From assembly GCA_031769625.1 (NCBI GenBank), contig JAUIMM010000002.1, forward strand, positions 434,001 to 498,000: a stretch of 64,000 nucleotides of DNA, given 5' to 3'. The first letter of the stretch is position 1. Each line of letters begins with the position of its first letter. The notes beneath the pieces were generated by a model. It had not been told where the DNA came from. It saw nothing but the letters and a program-made list of their open reading frames with translations, and ran no database searches. The position numbers were made by a program, and so were the translations under genes. The DNA comes from Taudactylus pleione. Taxonomy: Eukaryota > Chordata > Amphibia > Anura > Myobatrachidae. Of the stretch, positions 22,448 to 33,761 are shown piece after piece.

Positions 22448-23344
22448 AGGGGAGATGTATCAAACTTTCTAAAGAGGATAATGGACATACTTGCCCTCTT
22501 TCTTTAATCCATACTTGCCGACAATCGGCTCCCTCCTTCCAGGAGGGAGCTGATTGTCGGCTAACAGCGGGGGCGTGTCCGGACAGCTGTGACATGTTGG
22601 GGGCTAAGCCGGGGCGGGGCCATGTGATCACGTCATTGTGGCCCCGCCCCCTCTTCACAATGCCGTTATTTTCGGCACTGTGAAGCAGGGAGCGGGGCCA
22701 CGATGACGCGATTCAGCACGAATCGCGTCACCGGCCTCCCCGCTGCGGTGATTGCTAGTGTATTCTGGAGGGGGTTGGGGAATGTCGGGAGGCTTGCCTG
22801 CCTTTCTGGGGGGCCGAGAGTGGCACTCGATAATCGGGAGGCTCCTGGCCAAATCGGGACGGTAGGCAAGCCTGCTTTAATCCCCCTCCGGGAGAGTCCT
22901 GGCGGGGGCAATCCACTACAATGGGTATAGGACATGGTGCCAGATTCTCATCAACATGGCCTGCTCCCCCGCTGTTTAAAGCCGCAAATCACTGCATTTT
23001 ACAACAGGGGTGGGGCTACATGTCATTGTGGCCCTAAACCATTCTGTTCAAAGACGCTATTTGCGGAATTGTACAGTGGGGGGCGGGACTAGGATGATGC
23101 AATTCAATGTAAATCGCGTCACCCAACTTCTCAGCCGCCCACTTCAGTCGGGAAGTGGGTGGCACCGGGAGACTGGCTAACTCTTTCAGGAGGCCGGGAG
23201 AGCCCCTATAAAATGGGGACTCTCCCTGATCTGATGTGGCATAGTAATTAATCAGCTTCTAGCTATCATTTATGAATTCCATTATATTTTGCTATGGGAA
23301 ACTTCTTCACATGTCCTCTTTAGAAGGTTTGATACATCTCCCCC
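22448..23344. mobile_element. Palindromic MITE split by hAT-like elements
   Basis: The left arm GGGGAGATGTATCAAACTTT with CTAAAGAGGA is mirrored at the right by TCCTCTTTAGAAGGTTTGAT then ACATCTCCCCC. The separation is due to the hAT MITE at 22510-22874 and a second, degenerate GC-rich element at about 22885-23240. Confidence 0.75.
22510..22874. mobile_element. hAT-like MITE, CATACTTGCC family, copy 3
   Basis: This 365-bp element has ends CATACTTGCCGACAATCGG and GGTAGGCAAGCCTG. It is flanked by the perfect 8-bp duplication CTTTAATC (22502-22509 and 22875-22882). The interior carries the CGATTCAGCACGAATCGCG hairpin also found in the other copies. Confidence 0.92.
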
Positions 23345-23394
23345 ACAGGCTGATTGTGGTCACCTGATCACCTTCTTTACGGACATCCCCAGAA

Positions 23395-23456
23395 ATGATG
23401 AAGCTGATTCTGATCGGATCAGTCTCTGGCATTGCCCTCATATACAGTCAATACAC
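23395..23456 (+). CDS. Candidate first coding exon of an unrecognised single-pass microprotein
   Basis: Tandem start codons at 23395 and 23398 open MMKLILIGSVSGIALIYSQY, a short basic N-terminus followed by a ~15-residue hydrophobic segment. This looks like a signal anchor or the membrane span of a mitochondrial or ER microprotein. An in-frame TGA at 23365-23367 lies upstream. The exon would end after AC at 23456 at a moderate donor GTGACA. Its phase then fits exactly the acceptor at 32873, joining to make a Thr codon. A possible acceptor (TTACGGACATCCCCAG, ending 23392) implies a 5'UTR exon further upstream. I do not recognise the protein. The evidence is reading frame, phase and hydropathy only. 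If no exon is used here, an in-frame TGA follows at 23458. Confidence 0.45.
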
Positions 23457-23504
23457 GTGACAGCAACATAATTTTTTGTGTGGTCAGCGTGACTTGTACT
23501 AGAC

Positions 23505-23688
23505 TAGTGTTTCCCAAATATGGTCCTCATGGCCGACTATAAGACCAGGTTCTAAGGATATCCATGCATGAGAACAGGTGGTTATTACCTCAGTCAGTTT
23601 GATTTACCCACCTGTGCTGAAGCAGGGATATCCCTAATGTCTGGTCTGTGAATAGACCACGAGGAACGGGTTTGGGAGATACTACACT
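23505..23688. mobile_element. hAT-like MITE, AGTGTTTCCCAAA family copy
   Basis: AGTGTTTCCCAAATATGGTC at the left is mirrored by GGTTTGGGAGATACTA at the right. Flanks containing CTAGACT are repeated on both sides. The interior has the GATATCC..GGATATC and CACAGGTG-type arms also present at 10736 and 37386. Confidence 0.7.
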
Positions 23689-23689
23689 A

Positions 23690-24720
23690 GACTGACCAAA
23701 GCTCTTGGCTGTTTGGTTGATATGTTTCTGGACATTTGCACTTTTTTTATTAGTAAATAACTCTTAAGTGTGTTCATTTAAGACTATAAATGTGAACCTC
23801 TAATCATAATTCTCTAAATGCAGTAGCCTTTGCCATCCTTAGTATAGGCCTCACATATTCTGTGCACTGTCAGAAGGGAGATACTTTGTGTTGAAGGAGG
23901 GATTCCAGAACAATAATTTTATTTTCTAATCTGTTGCTCACATTTCAGAGTATATTGGCTTTGTTATTTGTGACTGTAGAAAGTTGTGTGGTAGATGTAC
24001 GCAGTACAGTACACGTGTGTTTTTCTCATCTGAGGCCCAGTTTTAGCCAGCCCTGCTAAGCCATACAGTCAATTATAGCCCATGAAAGCATATGGGTTGT
24101 AAGGTGCCTTAGACCTTAGCACTTATTAGACATGACCCTAAGCTGCCCTCCACCAGTGCTCTGACACAGGCCGCCCCTGCACCCCCACTGAGCCAGTTAC
24201 TGTACAGTCCCATTGGATGTCCCAATGAGCGTTATCTCAGTCTTCCTGTAGGAGCTTTATAACATACCTCTCTAATATAGCGCAAGGAGCTCCATGCTTT
24301 TGCACTGTGATTGTCTGCTAAATAAATTCACTGAATATGGCAATAATAATATTAATAATAAATAAAAGATTTGATTTTTTTGAAAAAAAAAATACAGTAT
24401 TTTGTCTTTTGTTTTTAGAATTTTAATTATTTTCTGTTTTGAAATTGCAATGAAGGAAATGGGGAGATGCTGGTATTTAATTGTGGTTGTTTAGCTCATG
24501 CCCGAGCTAACCATTCTGTCCCTACAAATAAAAATGTGCTGGGAGAAAGTCCTTTTCCCAAGTCTGGTGAACAGCAGGGTTTAGCTAGTAGGAGTAGACG
24601 GTGGTTGCAGGGGGTGCAGTAGCTACAGACCCAGAGGTGAGGGGGTTCTGTACATGACCAGAATAAAATATAGAGCCCTGTATAATAAGCAATAGCCAAT
24701 ATGTGATCATTAACACACAA
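23690..24720. other. Intergenic or intron of the microprotein candidate, no gene
   Basis: No exon or intact transposon is recognised. Confidence 0.45.
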
Positions 24721-24724
24721 TATA

Positions 24725-25918
24725 AGCTCTGAATAAGGGTCAGTATATAAAGCATCTGATCATTAACAAACAATGAATGATGAGCTCTGAATAAGGGTCA
24801 GTATATAATACAGAGCCACATCTGATCATAAACACACAATGAATGACGAGCTCTGAATAAGGGTCAGTATATAATGCAGAGCCACATCTGATCATTAATA
24901 CACAATGAATGACGAGCTCTGAATAAGGGTCAGTATATAATGCAGAGCCACATCTGATCATAAACACACAATGAATGACGAGCTCTGAATAAGGGTCAGT
25001 ATATAATGCAGGGCCACATCTGATCATTAACACACAATGAATGACGAGCTCTGAATAAGGGTCAGTGTATAATGCAGAGCCACATCTGATCATTAACACA
25101 CAATGAATGACGAGCTCTGAATAAGGGTCAGTATATAATGCAGAGCCACATCTGATCATTAATACACAATGAATGACGAGCTCTGAATAAGGGTCAGTAT
25201 ATAATGCAGAGCCACATCTGATCATAAACACACAATGAATGACGAGCTCTGAATAAGGGTCAGTATATAATGCAGGGCCACATCTGATCATTAACACACA
25301 ATGAATGACGAGCTCTGAATAAGGGTCAGTATATAATGCAGAGCCACATCTGATCATTAATACACAATGAATGACGAGCTCTGAATAAGGGTCAGTATAT
25401 AATGCAGAGCCACATCTGATCATTAACACACAATGAATGACGAGCTCTGAATAAGGGTCAGTGTATAATGCAGAGCCACATCTGATCATTAACACACAAT
25501 GAATGACGAGCTCTGAATAAGGGTCAGTATATAATGCAGAGCCACATCTGATCATTAACACACAATGAATGACGAGCTCTGAATAAGGGTCAGTATATAA
25601 TGCAGAGCCACATCTGATCATTAACACACAATGAATGACGAGCTCTGAATAAGGGTCAGTATATAATGCAGGGCCACATCTGATCATTAACACACAATGA
25701 ATGACCAGCTCTGAATAAGGGTCAGTATATAATGCAGAGCCACATCTGATCATTAACACACAATGAATGACCAGCTCTGAATAAGGGTCAGTATATAATG
25801 CAGAGCCACATCTGATCATTAACACACAATGAATGACCAGCTCTGAATAAGGGTCAGTATATAATGCAGAGCCACATCTGATCATTAACACACAATGAAT
25901 GACCAGCTCTGAATAATT
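24725..25918. repeat. 66-bp minisatellite, about 18 copies
   Basis: Units beginning GCTCTGAATAAGGGTCAG recur every 66 bp (24784, 24850, 24916 and so on to 25906). Variant bases (GCAGGG against GCAGAG, CATAAAC/CATTAAT/CATTAAC, TGTATA against TATATA, GACGAG against GACCAG) mark unit types. Because 66 is a multiple of three and one minus frame has no stop, a 500-aa ORF with a 22-residue repeat appears. It is not evidence of a protein. Confidence 0.97.
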
Positions 25919-26224
25919 GCAAACAATCGGCTGGCCGCGTGCGAACAGCATCCTAGCGAGCAGGTCTGAATCGGGCCCTGTGTCTCTACACACTGCTCTT
26001 GAGAAGGGAGAGATAAATAGACTAAAGTAATCTCTGATCGCTTCAGAGGCCAGCGTTCCCAGTGATGCAGTTCGCGGGTACGCGGGTGACGTCATGATGT
26101 CACCAGGGACGGGAGGAGCCTGCCCTGCTGGATCTAGTAAGATCCAGTCTGCGGCAGCGTCTACGCGGGAGCAGTAGCCAGCATGAAGAGAGGTAAGTAC
26201 TGCACAGGGGAGTGGGGCCTGTTC

Positions 26225-26515
26225 TATACTGGGAGGGGGCACAGCATAAGGGGCATTACTGGGGGCACTACTAGGGGCGTTACTGGGGACACTGCATAAG
26301 GGGCTCTAATACAGAGGGCAGTGCATAAGGGGCATTACTGGGGGCACTGCATAAGAGGCGTTACTGGGAGCACTACAAAATGGGCACTACAGGGGGTACT
26401 GCGTAAGGGGCTCTAATACACGGCATTACTGGGGGCACTGCATATTGGACACTACTGGGGGCACTGTGTAAGGGGCTCTAATATAGGGGGAATTGCAAAA
26501 GGGGCTCTAATAAAT
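26225..26515. repeat. GGGGCACTAC/GCATAAGG degenerate tandem repeat
   Basis: Irregular repeats of TACTGGGGGCACTGCATAAG and GGGGCTCTAATA occur. The same motif recurs at 27945-28305. Confidence 0.8.
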
Positions 26516-26524
26516 TCCATATGG

Positions 26525-26727
26525 GGCACTACTACAGGCGTGCTGTCACTCAACATCGACCGCACGCCCCCTTTGGTGCGAAACCCGGAGCGACGGTTTG
26601 CCCGTCGCTATCCGGGTCTCGCGCATGCGCACGATGGAGCCGGCTCCCTCGTGCGCATGCGCTCTGGGCCACCATCGACACGGTTGCGAGCACTCAGCGC
26701 TTGTGACCGGGTCTGAATCAGGCCCTG
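26525..26727. mobile_element. GGGCCTGATTCAGA-family element, partial
   Basis: It contains GTCACTCAACATCGAC, paired GCGCATGCGCACGATGGAG / CTCGTGCGCATGCGC hairpins and the terminus GGTCTGAATCAGGCCC. It corresponds to the right third of 5190-5729 and 41470-41993. The left end is missing. Confidence 0.7.
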
Positions 26728-26794
26728 AGATCATTTAGCCTTTTATTTTAAAATGGCATGTATTTGGCCTTTAATAGACCTAATGCAGTTCTTT

Positions 26795-27055
26795 TTTTAA
26801 ATTTACTATTTTTTATTGAAAATCTTTTCCAATTGAACAATACAATATAACAATAAAACAAACAAACAAAAAAAGCACAATAATTATCACACATCAAAAT
26901 TGTAAAGCATATCCATCCAGCTAATATAGAACACCTAGTATAAATATTCGCAAATTGCAAAGCATAGCAGAAAAAAATAAAAACAAAGTTTACAGCATAC
27001 TGTATATATAAACATATTATATAAGTATATGAAAAAAAAGAGAATAATAAACCCA
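26795..27055 (-). mobile_element. Possible LINE 3' end fragment
   Basis: A T-rich start (ACTATTTTTTATTGAAAATC) followed by A/C-rich sequence resembles the antisense 3' end of an L1-like LINE. It is followed by a GGGCCTGATTCAG-family element. There is no coding part, so the call rests on composition only. Confidence 0.35.
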
Positions 27056-27556
27056 GGGGCTAATTCTGCAAGTGCACTGCCGAACGTAGATTCACGATTA
27101 TCGGGAATCTGCACATGCGCAGGACTCATTCTGCGAGTGTGCAGAATGGGTCCTGCTAAATCACACGCTAGCCCCTGAATGCCTCTGCTAGATTGACAGG
27201 CAGAGGCATTTAAGGAGCGATGCGGGAGTGACCAGCGTTCCCGGAAACGGTGCGTTTTCGGGGATTGGCCAGCCCGGAGACTGCGTGGACGTACGCAGTC
27301 TGCTGGGCTCGCAAGCCGGCCAGCCTGAGTAAGCTGAGGCTCACTCAGCTGGCCAGCCACCTGGCGCCGCCCACCATCGCGACCATCGACCACCGATGGT
27401 CATGATGGTGATCCCAGAAGTGCGACCTCCGTCGCAGTGCTGGGATCGCAAATGCAGCAGGGGGTGTCGTAAACTCCCTGCTGCACTTGCATGATTGCAA
27501 GGATTGCATTGCGAAGTATGCAGCTTTGCAATTACGATCCTTGCTGAATCAGGGCC
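27056..27556. mobile_element. GGGCCTGATTCAGCAAG-family MITE
   Basis: GGGGCTAATTCTGCAAG at the left is mirrored by CCTTGCTGAATCAGGGCC at the right. CCA/TCA flanks may be a decayed 3-bp duplication. The interior has short inverted pairs (GACTGCGT..ACGCAGTC, CTGCCTCTG-type). Confidence 0.7.
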
Positions 27557-27944
27557 TCAATGCAGTAGGGCCTGATTGAGCAAGTACAGAATATACAATA
27601 TATTTTACTCTAGAGCATTAACACTTAAATGTTAGGGCCCATAATGTAGAAACCTCCATTCCCAATATGCATTAGATAATCATATATAAACACCATTGAG
27701 CAAGATCCAACCATAGTCTGACACCCAATCGATAAACATAACATAAAATGTAGAGTCTAGGATATTGGTCTTCAACCCGTAGCCCGCGGATGGTTAGTGT
27801 AGTGCGGACTGCATGACATCTCTCCCATAGTGCAGAGCGGGCTGGGAGGATGCCGGACGGAGGAGCGGACAGCGGCAGGAGCGGGGATTCAGGTAAGTGT
27901 TGTTTTTTTTTGTGTCTCTGTCCTATATATTTAAGGAGCACTGC

Positions 27945-28305
27945 ATAGGGGTGGGGGGTACTGCATAGGGAGAACTACTACTGGGGGGCACTGCATAGAG
28001 GGGACCACTACTGGGGATGGAATATAAGTGGCACTACTGGGGGCACTGCATGGGGGGACTACATAGGGGGCACTACAACTGGGGGCACTACATAGGGGGG
28101 ACTACAACTGGGGGCACTGCATAGGATGGACCACTACATAGGGGGGACTACTACTGGGGGCACTACATAGGGGGGACTACAACTGGGGGCACTGCATAGG
28201 ATGGACCACTACATAGGGGGGACTACTACTGGGGGCACTACATAGGGGGGACTACAACTGGGGGCACTGCATAGGAGGGACTACTACTGGGGGCACTGGG
28301 TGACT
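27945..28305. repeat. G-rich tandem repeat (GGGGGCACTACATAGG)
   Basis: Repeats of ACTACTGGGGGCACTACATA occur. In the middle, a block of about 93 bp containing GCATAGGATGGACCACTACA is repeated almost perfectly. Confidence 0.85.
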
Positions 28306-28309
28306 GAAA

Positions 28310-29650
28310 TAAAGGTGACTGGTTATTGGCTGAAGATCCTGTGTGCTAGGCAGACTACACTACAGGGTATGGAATGTGTATTAAAAATGAAAAACTATAA
28401 ATGAGCCAAGATACATTTTCAGGTACATTTTAAACCGCTTGTTGGATGTAATTCTCAGTATCTGTTTGTGTACATGCTGCATCCAATTCTGAGTATACAG
28501 TGCATTCCTTTGTATATTATATTGCAATAATAGAAATTCATGTTTTAATTGCTAATATTTACACAAGCACAAAATAAAGCGTTCTTTGTAGTAGATCTCT
28601 TAGCAGTTAAAGAGGCACAAAGGCCCATCTATAGCACACAGTAATTTCATATGAATGCTCACCTTAATGACCCACTGTCAGTCACTGACCAGGCTGGTGG
28701 AGCTGAATTCTAACATGACAGCATTGAATAAGAGAAATTAAAAGAATGCCAAAACCAAACTGTTATTAGGTGAGTATTTAATCAGACAAGCAGGAGTAAG
28801 TAGACATCACAAGCAGGAGATAGAGCTATAGCAAATGAATGCACTGCTAGGTGCAGGGGCGGAACTACCGCCTGCGCAGAAAGTGCTTTGCAGCAGGGCC
28901 CGCGGCAACCAAAGGGCCCGCAGCTGGTACCGTTATCAGAGCGCAGTACAGTACTAATAATGAGTCAAACAAGGGATGGCCATCGACCATCGATGATTCG
29001 TAATCATCAGTTTATGGCCGATGTCGAATGTTTTTCCTATCGATGGGGGAGAGCCAGATGGTTCCGGGACATGGAGCATAGCTCCACCCTTCGACAACCA
29101 CAAAGCCACGCCCCCCAGTTCTGATTGGCCCATGGGCCGATACATTTTGGAGCTTGCCGATACATTTCGGAGCTTGGCCCAGGTAGCTAAAGCCATCTCC
29201 AGATGGCGTTAACCGCTGTAGCTTATGGGCTACAGAGTGCAAGAGTTACTCATGCATGCGCGCTCAGCAGGCCACGCATGCTCAGAAACGCTGAAGGAAA
29301 AGTGAGGGGATTGCATTAGAGGTCCCTTCACTTCTACAACACTGCAGGGACGGTACAGCAGTGTCCCAAGTCCTCCCTTGTTGCCGGGGCCTGCACACAC
29401 ATGAGAGAGGGGGAAACAGGTTATGGGTTAGGGTGGAAGACACAGACAGAAAATGGGATCAGGAGAGAAAAGTATCAGGTACAGGGACAAAAAGAGTAGG
29501 GGCCACAGATGGTCACAGTTACAGGTCTGAATAGGACAATCAAAGGCCAGACCTGAATGACAAAGACAAGAACAGGGAAGCCATGGGAGATCTGGGTGCC
29601 AGAACTGGAATAGTAACTGTGAGCTGCATCTTGTTTGTTAACAGACAGAA
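28310..29650. other. Intergenic or intronic, no gene
   Basis: No exon is recognised. 28865-29300 has GC-rich palindromic patches (CATCGACCATCGATG; GATGGCGTTAACC) related to the GATGGCGTTACCC family at 33762 and 44700. Confidence 0.45.
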
Positions 29651-29654
29651 CTTT

Positions 29655-30171
29655 GGGGCTGATTCAGCAAGGAAGGCAGCTGCTAATACGCACGCAGACG
29701 GACGATTGTTGCGTACTGCGTATGCATCGCAGTGTGTGCGCGAACCACCCACTGCGATCGGGACTGCTATCGCAGTGACTACGCAGACCCATTGCAGAGT
29801 GATTGACAGGAAGTGCCGTTTGTGGGTGGTAATGGGTGGGTGGTCGGGCGAATGCAGACGTGCCAGTGTTTTTCAACCCCGTTGCAGGGACGTGCACTAA
29901 TTATCCACTGCGATGCCCTACGCAGCCTGAGGCCTGATAGCGTGCGTTGAAGTTAGCAATTTCTGAGTAAGGTCAGGGCTTGTGCAACTGTGATGGTACT
30001 CGATTGTGCCGATGGTTTTGCAGTCTTGCTAAACATTACGGATGTGTGGAAGGTAAAGTGGGCGTCCTTATGTTGTGCTGAGGTTGCATTGCGATCGCAA
30101 TGGATTAGCATACTATCACAGTGCGTAATCGCTATTGCATTCGCAGTTGCGTTCCTTGCTGAATCAGGCCC
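29655..30171. mobile_element. GGGCCTGATTCAGCAAG-family MITE
   Basis: The ends GGGGCTGATTCAGCAAGG and CCTTGCTGAATCAGGCCC are inverted, with flanks TTT/TTA. The interior is rich in GCGATCGCAGT-like short inverted repeats. Confidence 0.78.
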
Positions 30172-30969
30172 TTAATCAAAGAATGCAGAATAGACCTGGT
30201 AGAAAAAGCTGAAATTAAGGAAGCAGTACAGAAGCCAAAAGACAAGATTGTAACTTAATTAAGGGTGACAGGGTCCTATCTTATTCACAGTTTTCCCCTG
30301 AGAACCTTTAGCTGACATGCACACTGACTGCTCTGTGCAAGTATTACTTTACAGGCTTCAAACATTCTTAAGACCCTGCACTGGAGATAGGTGAATACCA
30401 TGTTGTCCCCGGAATCTGTACAGTCAGGGGTTTGTTGGGGTGACCCCACTGCACAAGCTGGGAAACGTCCATTAACCTGGTCACAAGACCAAGACTTTCC
30501 TGGGAGCAGAGTTCAGGACATAATATAAATAGGTTTGTGAGTCAGAAATGAGTATCTCTCTGCACACGTGGTTAGAAGCCCGATTAGAAAAACCAACTAG
30601 CAATTCACATCTCCTGCGAGATCATCTATGTCAATATTAGTAGTATATAGTTACTTCCTAAGTATACCGTTACAGCAGGGAAAGTGCATCCCTATATGTC
30701 ATGGCACTTACTGTATCTCTGGACACTGGTCATCCAAATAACCTTCCTTCAATACATAACTACTTATGTAACATGGATGTATTTATAATGAGTGCAGGGT
30801 GTGCAGTGCAATATACATAAAGGGGACAGATACTAGAGCCTGTACTTATCAGCATACTGAGCAAGAATGACAGTACTGTGCATTTGTCCATAAATACTAA
30901 ATAAGCACATAAATTGCCATATTTTGCTACTCGTCAACATCATCAGGGCACATTTGCACCAGCCTATAC
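30172..30969. other. Intergenic or intronic, no gene
   Basis: No exon with paired splice sites or transposon end is recognised. A TATAAATA at about 30524 has no gene context. Confidence 0.4.
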
Positions 30970-31138
30970 CTAGGGGGAAATTTATCAAGGATTAATGGAA
31001 GTGGTGCTGATACCAACCAATCAGATGCTAGAAACCATAACTAATACATTCTTTAAAATGAGAGCTAGGATCTGATTGGTTGCTATGCCAACACACCTTC
31101 ACCTGTCCTCTTTAGTAGGTTTGATAAATTTCCCCCAT
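30970..31138. mobile_element. Palindromic MITE (GGGGGAAATTTATCAA ends)
   Basis: GGGGGAAATTTATCAAGGAT is mirrored by GGTTTGATAAATTTCCCCC. The inner arms AACCAATCAGATGCTAG and CTAGGATCTGATTGGTT flank a short loop. Confidence 0.88.
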
Positions 31139-31518
31139 GCAGATGATACATGTATTACACGACGTCAGTGCCACGCTGCATGGCCTGCTGTTGCATTTAC
31201 ATGTCCACACTGATAGTCGCCTATGTGAGAATACCTAAGTACAGCCCAGTTCCATCCCTTCATCCAGGCATAAGTGTAGATGTGTTTGAAATGAGTGCGA
31301 CTCTAAATCACCTGTATACAGGGGCGGATTGGGCCGCCAGGACACCGGGCCGGTTCCCGCTGGGCCGGTCCCTACAGTGGCCAGCAGATGCCCTTCACTC
31401 ACCCACGCCCTCTGCCACAATTGAAGCTCAGCTCAGATCGGGCAGCTCTACAGCTTCTGTGCATGCGCAGAATCTTACTAATGAGAGGGCGGGGCTGGGG
31501 GGAGGGATTGGAGCAGAT

Positions 31519-31870
31519 GACACAGGGCTGAGGTAACACAGGGGCTGGGGAATGACGCTGTGACACACAAGGGCTGGGGGAATGAGGCTGTGACACACAA
31601 GGGCTGGGGGAATGAGGCTGTGACACACAAGGGCTGGGGGAATGAGGCTGTGACACACAAGGGCTGGGGGAATGAGGCTGTGACACACAAGGGCTGGGGG
31701 AATGAGGCTGTGACACACAAGGGCTGGGGGAATGAGGCTGTGACACACAAGGGCTGGGGGAATGAGGCTGTGACACACAAGGGCTGGGGGAATGAGGCTG
31801 TGACACACAAGGGCTGGGGGAATGAGGCTGTGACACACAAGGGCTGGGGGAATGAGGCTGTGACACACAT
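31519..31870. repeat. 30-bp minisatellite, ten identical copies
   Basis: The unit TGACACACAAGGGCTGGGGG plus AATGAGGCTG repeats exactly ten times at 31561-31860, with degenerate units before it. The ten copies are identical, so the array is young or homogenised. All three minus frames and one plus frame are open, which gives overlapping ORFs of 111-181 aa that are artefacts. Confidence 0.97.
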
Positions 31871-31879
31871 TGTGACTGA

Positions 31880-32524
31880 GACACAGAGAGATTAATATAT
31901 AGTAACAGCGCTTCAGAGGAAAGGATGAATCCTATATAACACAATTTGTTAAAATATATATTTATTTAAACAATTCCATAGATGTAGTAAAGAATACTAG
32001 ACTAATCTACAAATATACAAAAGTACAAATTTAAATACTTAATAGCATCACCCCTGATCAATCCACTGTAGATTTGTAGTAAGTGACTTATTGAAGTACA
32101 GTCCTGTTCCTATAATAACCTCCAATGAATGTATTGTACCCTTTAAAAAGTATGTCCGGCAAGTGGTAGTTATAATTACTGAGACACACACTGGGGCTGG
32201 GGAATGGGATGTATTAAGAGAGCAGGGGGCCAGTGTTCATTCACCATCCAGGGTCCCCTCCTCTTTCCCCAGCGGCCGAAGTAGTAGACTCTGGGCACTA
32301 GTCTGTGCCCAGACTCTACTGCGCATGTGCAAATCACAGGAACAAGGGTGCGGTAGCCTTTCTCCCGGTGATTTCCTTAATACGCATGCGCAAAATGCAT
32401 GGAAAATGGCCACTGTAGAACTTTCCAGGGGTTGATGCGGGACTTCGGAGAGGCAAGTATAAAAAATATGGGTGCAGAGCATGCGGCGTGGTCCATGTGC
32501 ACCGCACACCCTGCATCCATTCTA
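31880..32524. other. Sequence separating two parts of the 30-bp array
   Basis: An AT-rich part (31890-32160) and a GC-rich part (32215-32515, ending GTGCACCGCACACCCTGCA) lie between the perfect array and degenerate units of the same minisatellite. GACACACACTGGGGCTGGGG at 32182 is an isolated unit. Probably one or more inserted repeats; no gene is seen. Confidence 0.45.
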
Positions 32525-32775
32525 GATACGCCCCTGGCTGGGGAATGAGGCTGAGAGACACACTGGGGCTGGGGAATGAGGCTGAGGGACACACTGGGGC
32601 TGGGGCTTAGAGCACATAGGGGCTGGGGAATGGGGCTTAGAGACACACTGGGGATGGGGGAATGAGGCTGGGATCCATAGGTGGGCCTGGAGATGGAGAG
32701 ACGCAGGGGGGCCTGGGGATGGAGAGACCTAGGGGGGTCTGGAGTAACACAGGGGGGACTGGAGAGACATTGTTT
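32525..32775. repeat. Degenerate continuation of the 30-bp minisatellite
   Basis: Units of GGGGCTGGGGAATGAGGCTG with ACACACTGG recur with substitutions, then decay into GGGGGGCCTGG-type units. Confidence 0.85.
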
Positions 32776-32872
32776 GATCAGGGAAATTCACATGTTGCCC
32801 TGCCCAAAAACTTCTGTTACTACAAATGATCTGGTTATGATGATGACATTGGTTATATTTCTATGTAAACAG

Positions 32873-32991
32873 GCATCTTCCAGACAATGTGATCTCCTAC
32901 ATGAATAGTGAATACCGGCTGAAGACGCTGCCCAATGAGGCTCAAATTTTTCAGAGGTTCCCTGTTGCAGTGAAACCACCATATACTGTAG
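32873..32991 (+). CDS. Candidate middle exon of the unrecognised microprotein
   Basis: This 119-bp segment has a good acceptor (TTTCTATGTAAACAG) and a strong donor (GTAAGA), and is open in one frame for 39 codons. It gives a hydrophilic peptide with DNVISYMNSEYRLKTLPNEA followed by FQRFPVAVKPPYTV. The composition looks like real protein and the sequence is not part of a repeat. It needs a 2-nt incoming phase, which the exon at 23395-23456 supplies. It leaves 1 nt, which matches the acceptor at 36664. It lies between SLC6A8 and BCAP31 on the SLC6A8 strand. I do not recognise a family. Confidence 0.6.
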
Positions 32992-33761
32992 GTAAGAAAA
33001 GACTTTCAAACTGACTAGCCTGTACCTAGTGCAGAGGGATGGGAGGCCCCAAAGAGAGTGTATCATTCACCAAGCTTTCTGTTTCCAGCCTTGCTCCCCT
33101 CAGTGGCTTGCAGAAGCCCCTCCAGGCTCTAACAGGAGGGAGTATCCTGTCCTCCATAGACCCCGCCCCATCCACAGACCCCACCCCCTCAACACACCAG
33201 CACAAAGAGGGGAAATTAGGGGCACATCATTTTGTTTTTTGCTGTTCAGATTTTGTTTGAACAAGTGGTGTCATACAGGACTGCTGCTACTTTAAATTAT
33301 TGTAACAATTTTGGCATTACTTATCATGGAGCACTACCTACTAAAAATCCACTTATCGCGGAGAAGAAGCTGCTCCCACTAAGCCTGATATTGCTGCGAA
33401 GCAGGAGGCTGCTACTGGGATGTTTACAACAACTAGCCCCAACAACATACTTGGCTACTTTGTAAGTCTCCAGTACGGTCCCTCCCCACTATAGGGGCGG
33501 GGCCGGACTGTCACTAGCCCTGCCCCCATCACTGCAAAATGCAGCTTTTCCTGGTATTATATCCACACTGACAGTCTGCTGCCGCTCTGTGTGCGATCAC
33601 ACAGGACCCGTATTGCACATGCACAGTACGGGTCTGTCGCCTGCGCAGATTCCCGATGGTCGTGCGCTGCTGAATCAGGGCCAGAGCTCCCTTCCTGGAA
33701 GTTGCTGCTACTCGCTGGTCTCAACATGAGCAGAAGCAGATACCGCCAGCTAGTACTAAGA

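Noticed and set aside
24725..25918. Possible CRISPR-like array (regular 66-bp period)
   Set aside because: Units are contiguous near-identical repeats with no unique spacers, in a vertebrate genome.
24740..26242. 500-codon minus-strand ORF with a 22-residue repeat
   Set aside because: It is the translation of a 66-bp minisatellite. Unit variation shows no codon-position bias that I can see, and there is no domain or splice context.
30520..30535. TATA-box-like TATAAATA as a promoter
   Set aside because: It is an isolated AT-rich match with no start site, CpG island or downstream exon.
31399..31944. Overlapping repeat ORFs of 111-181 aa on both strands
   Set aside because: The 30-bp unit happens to lack stops in four frames. 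Several frames open over the same bases cannot all be genes.
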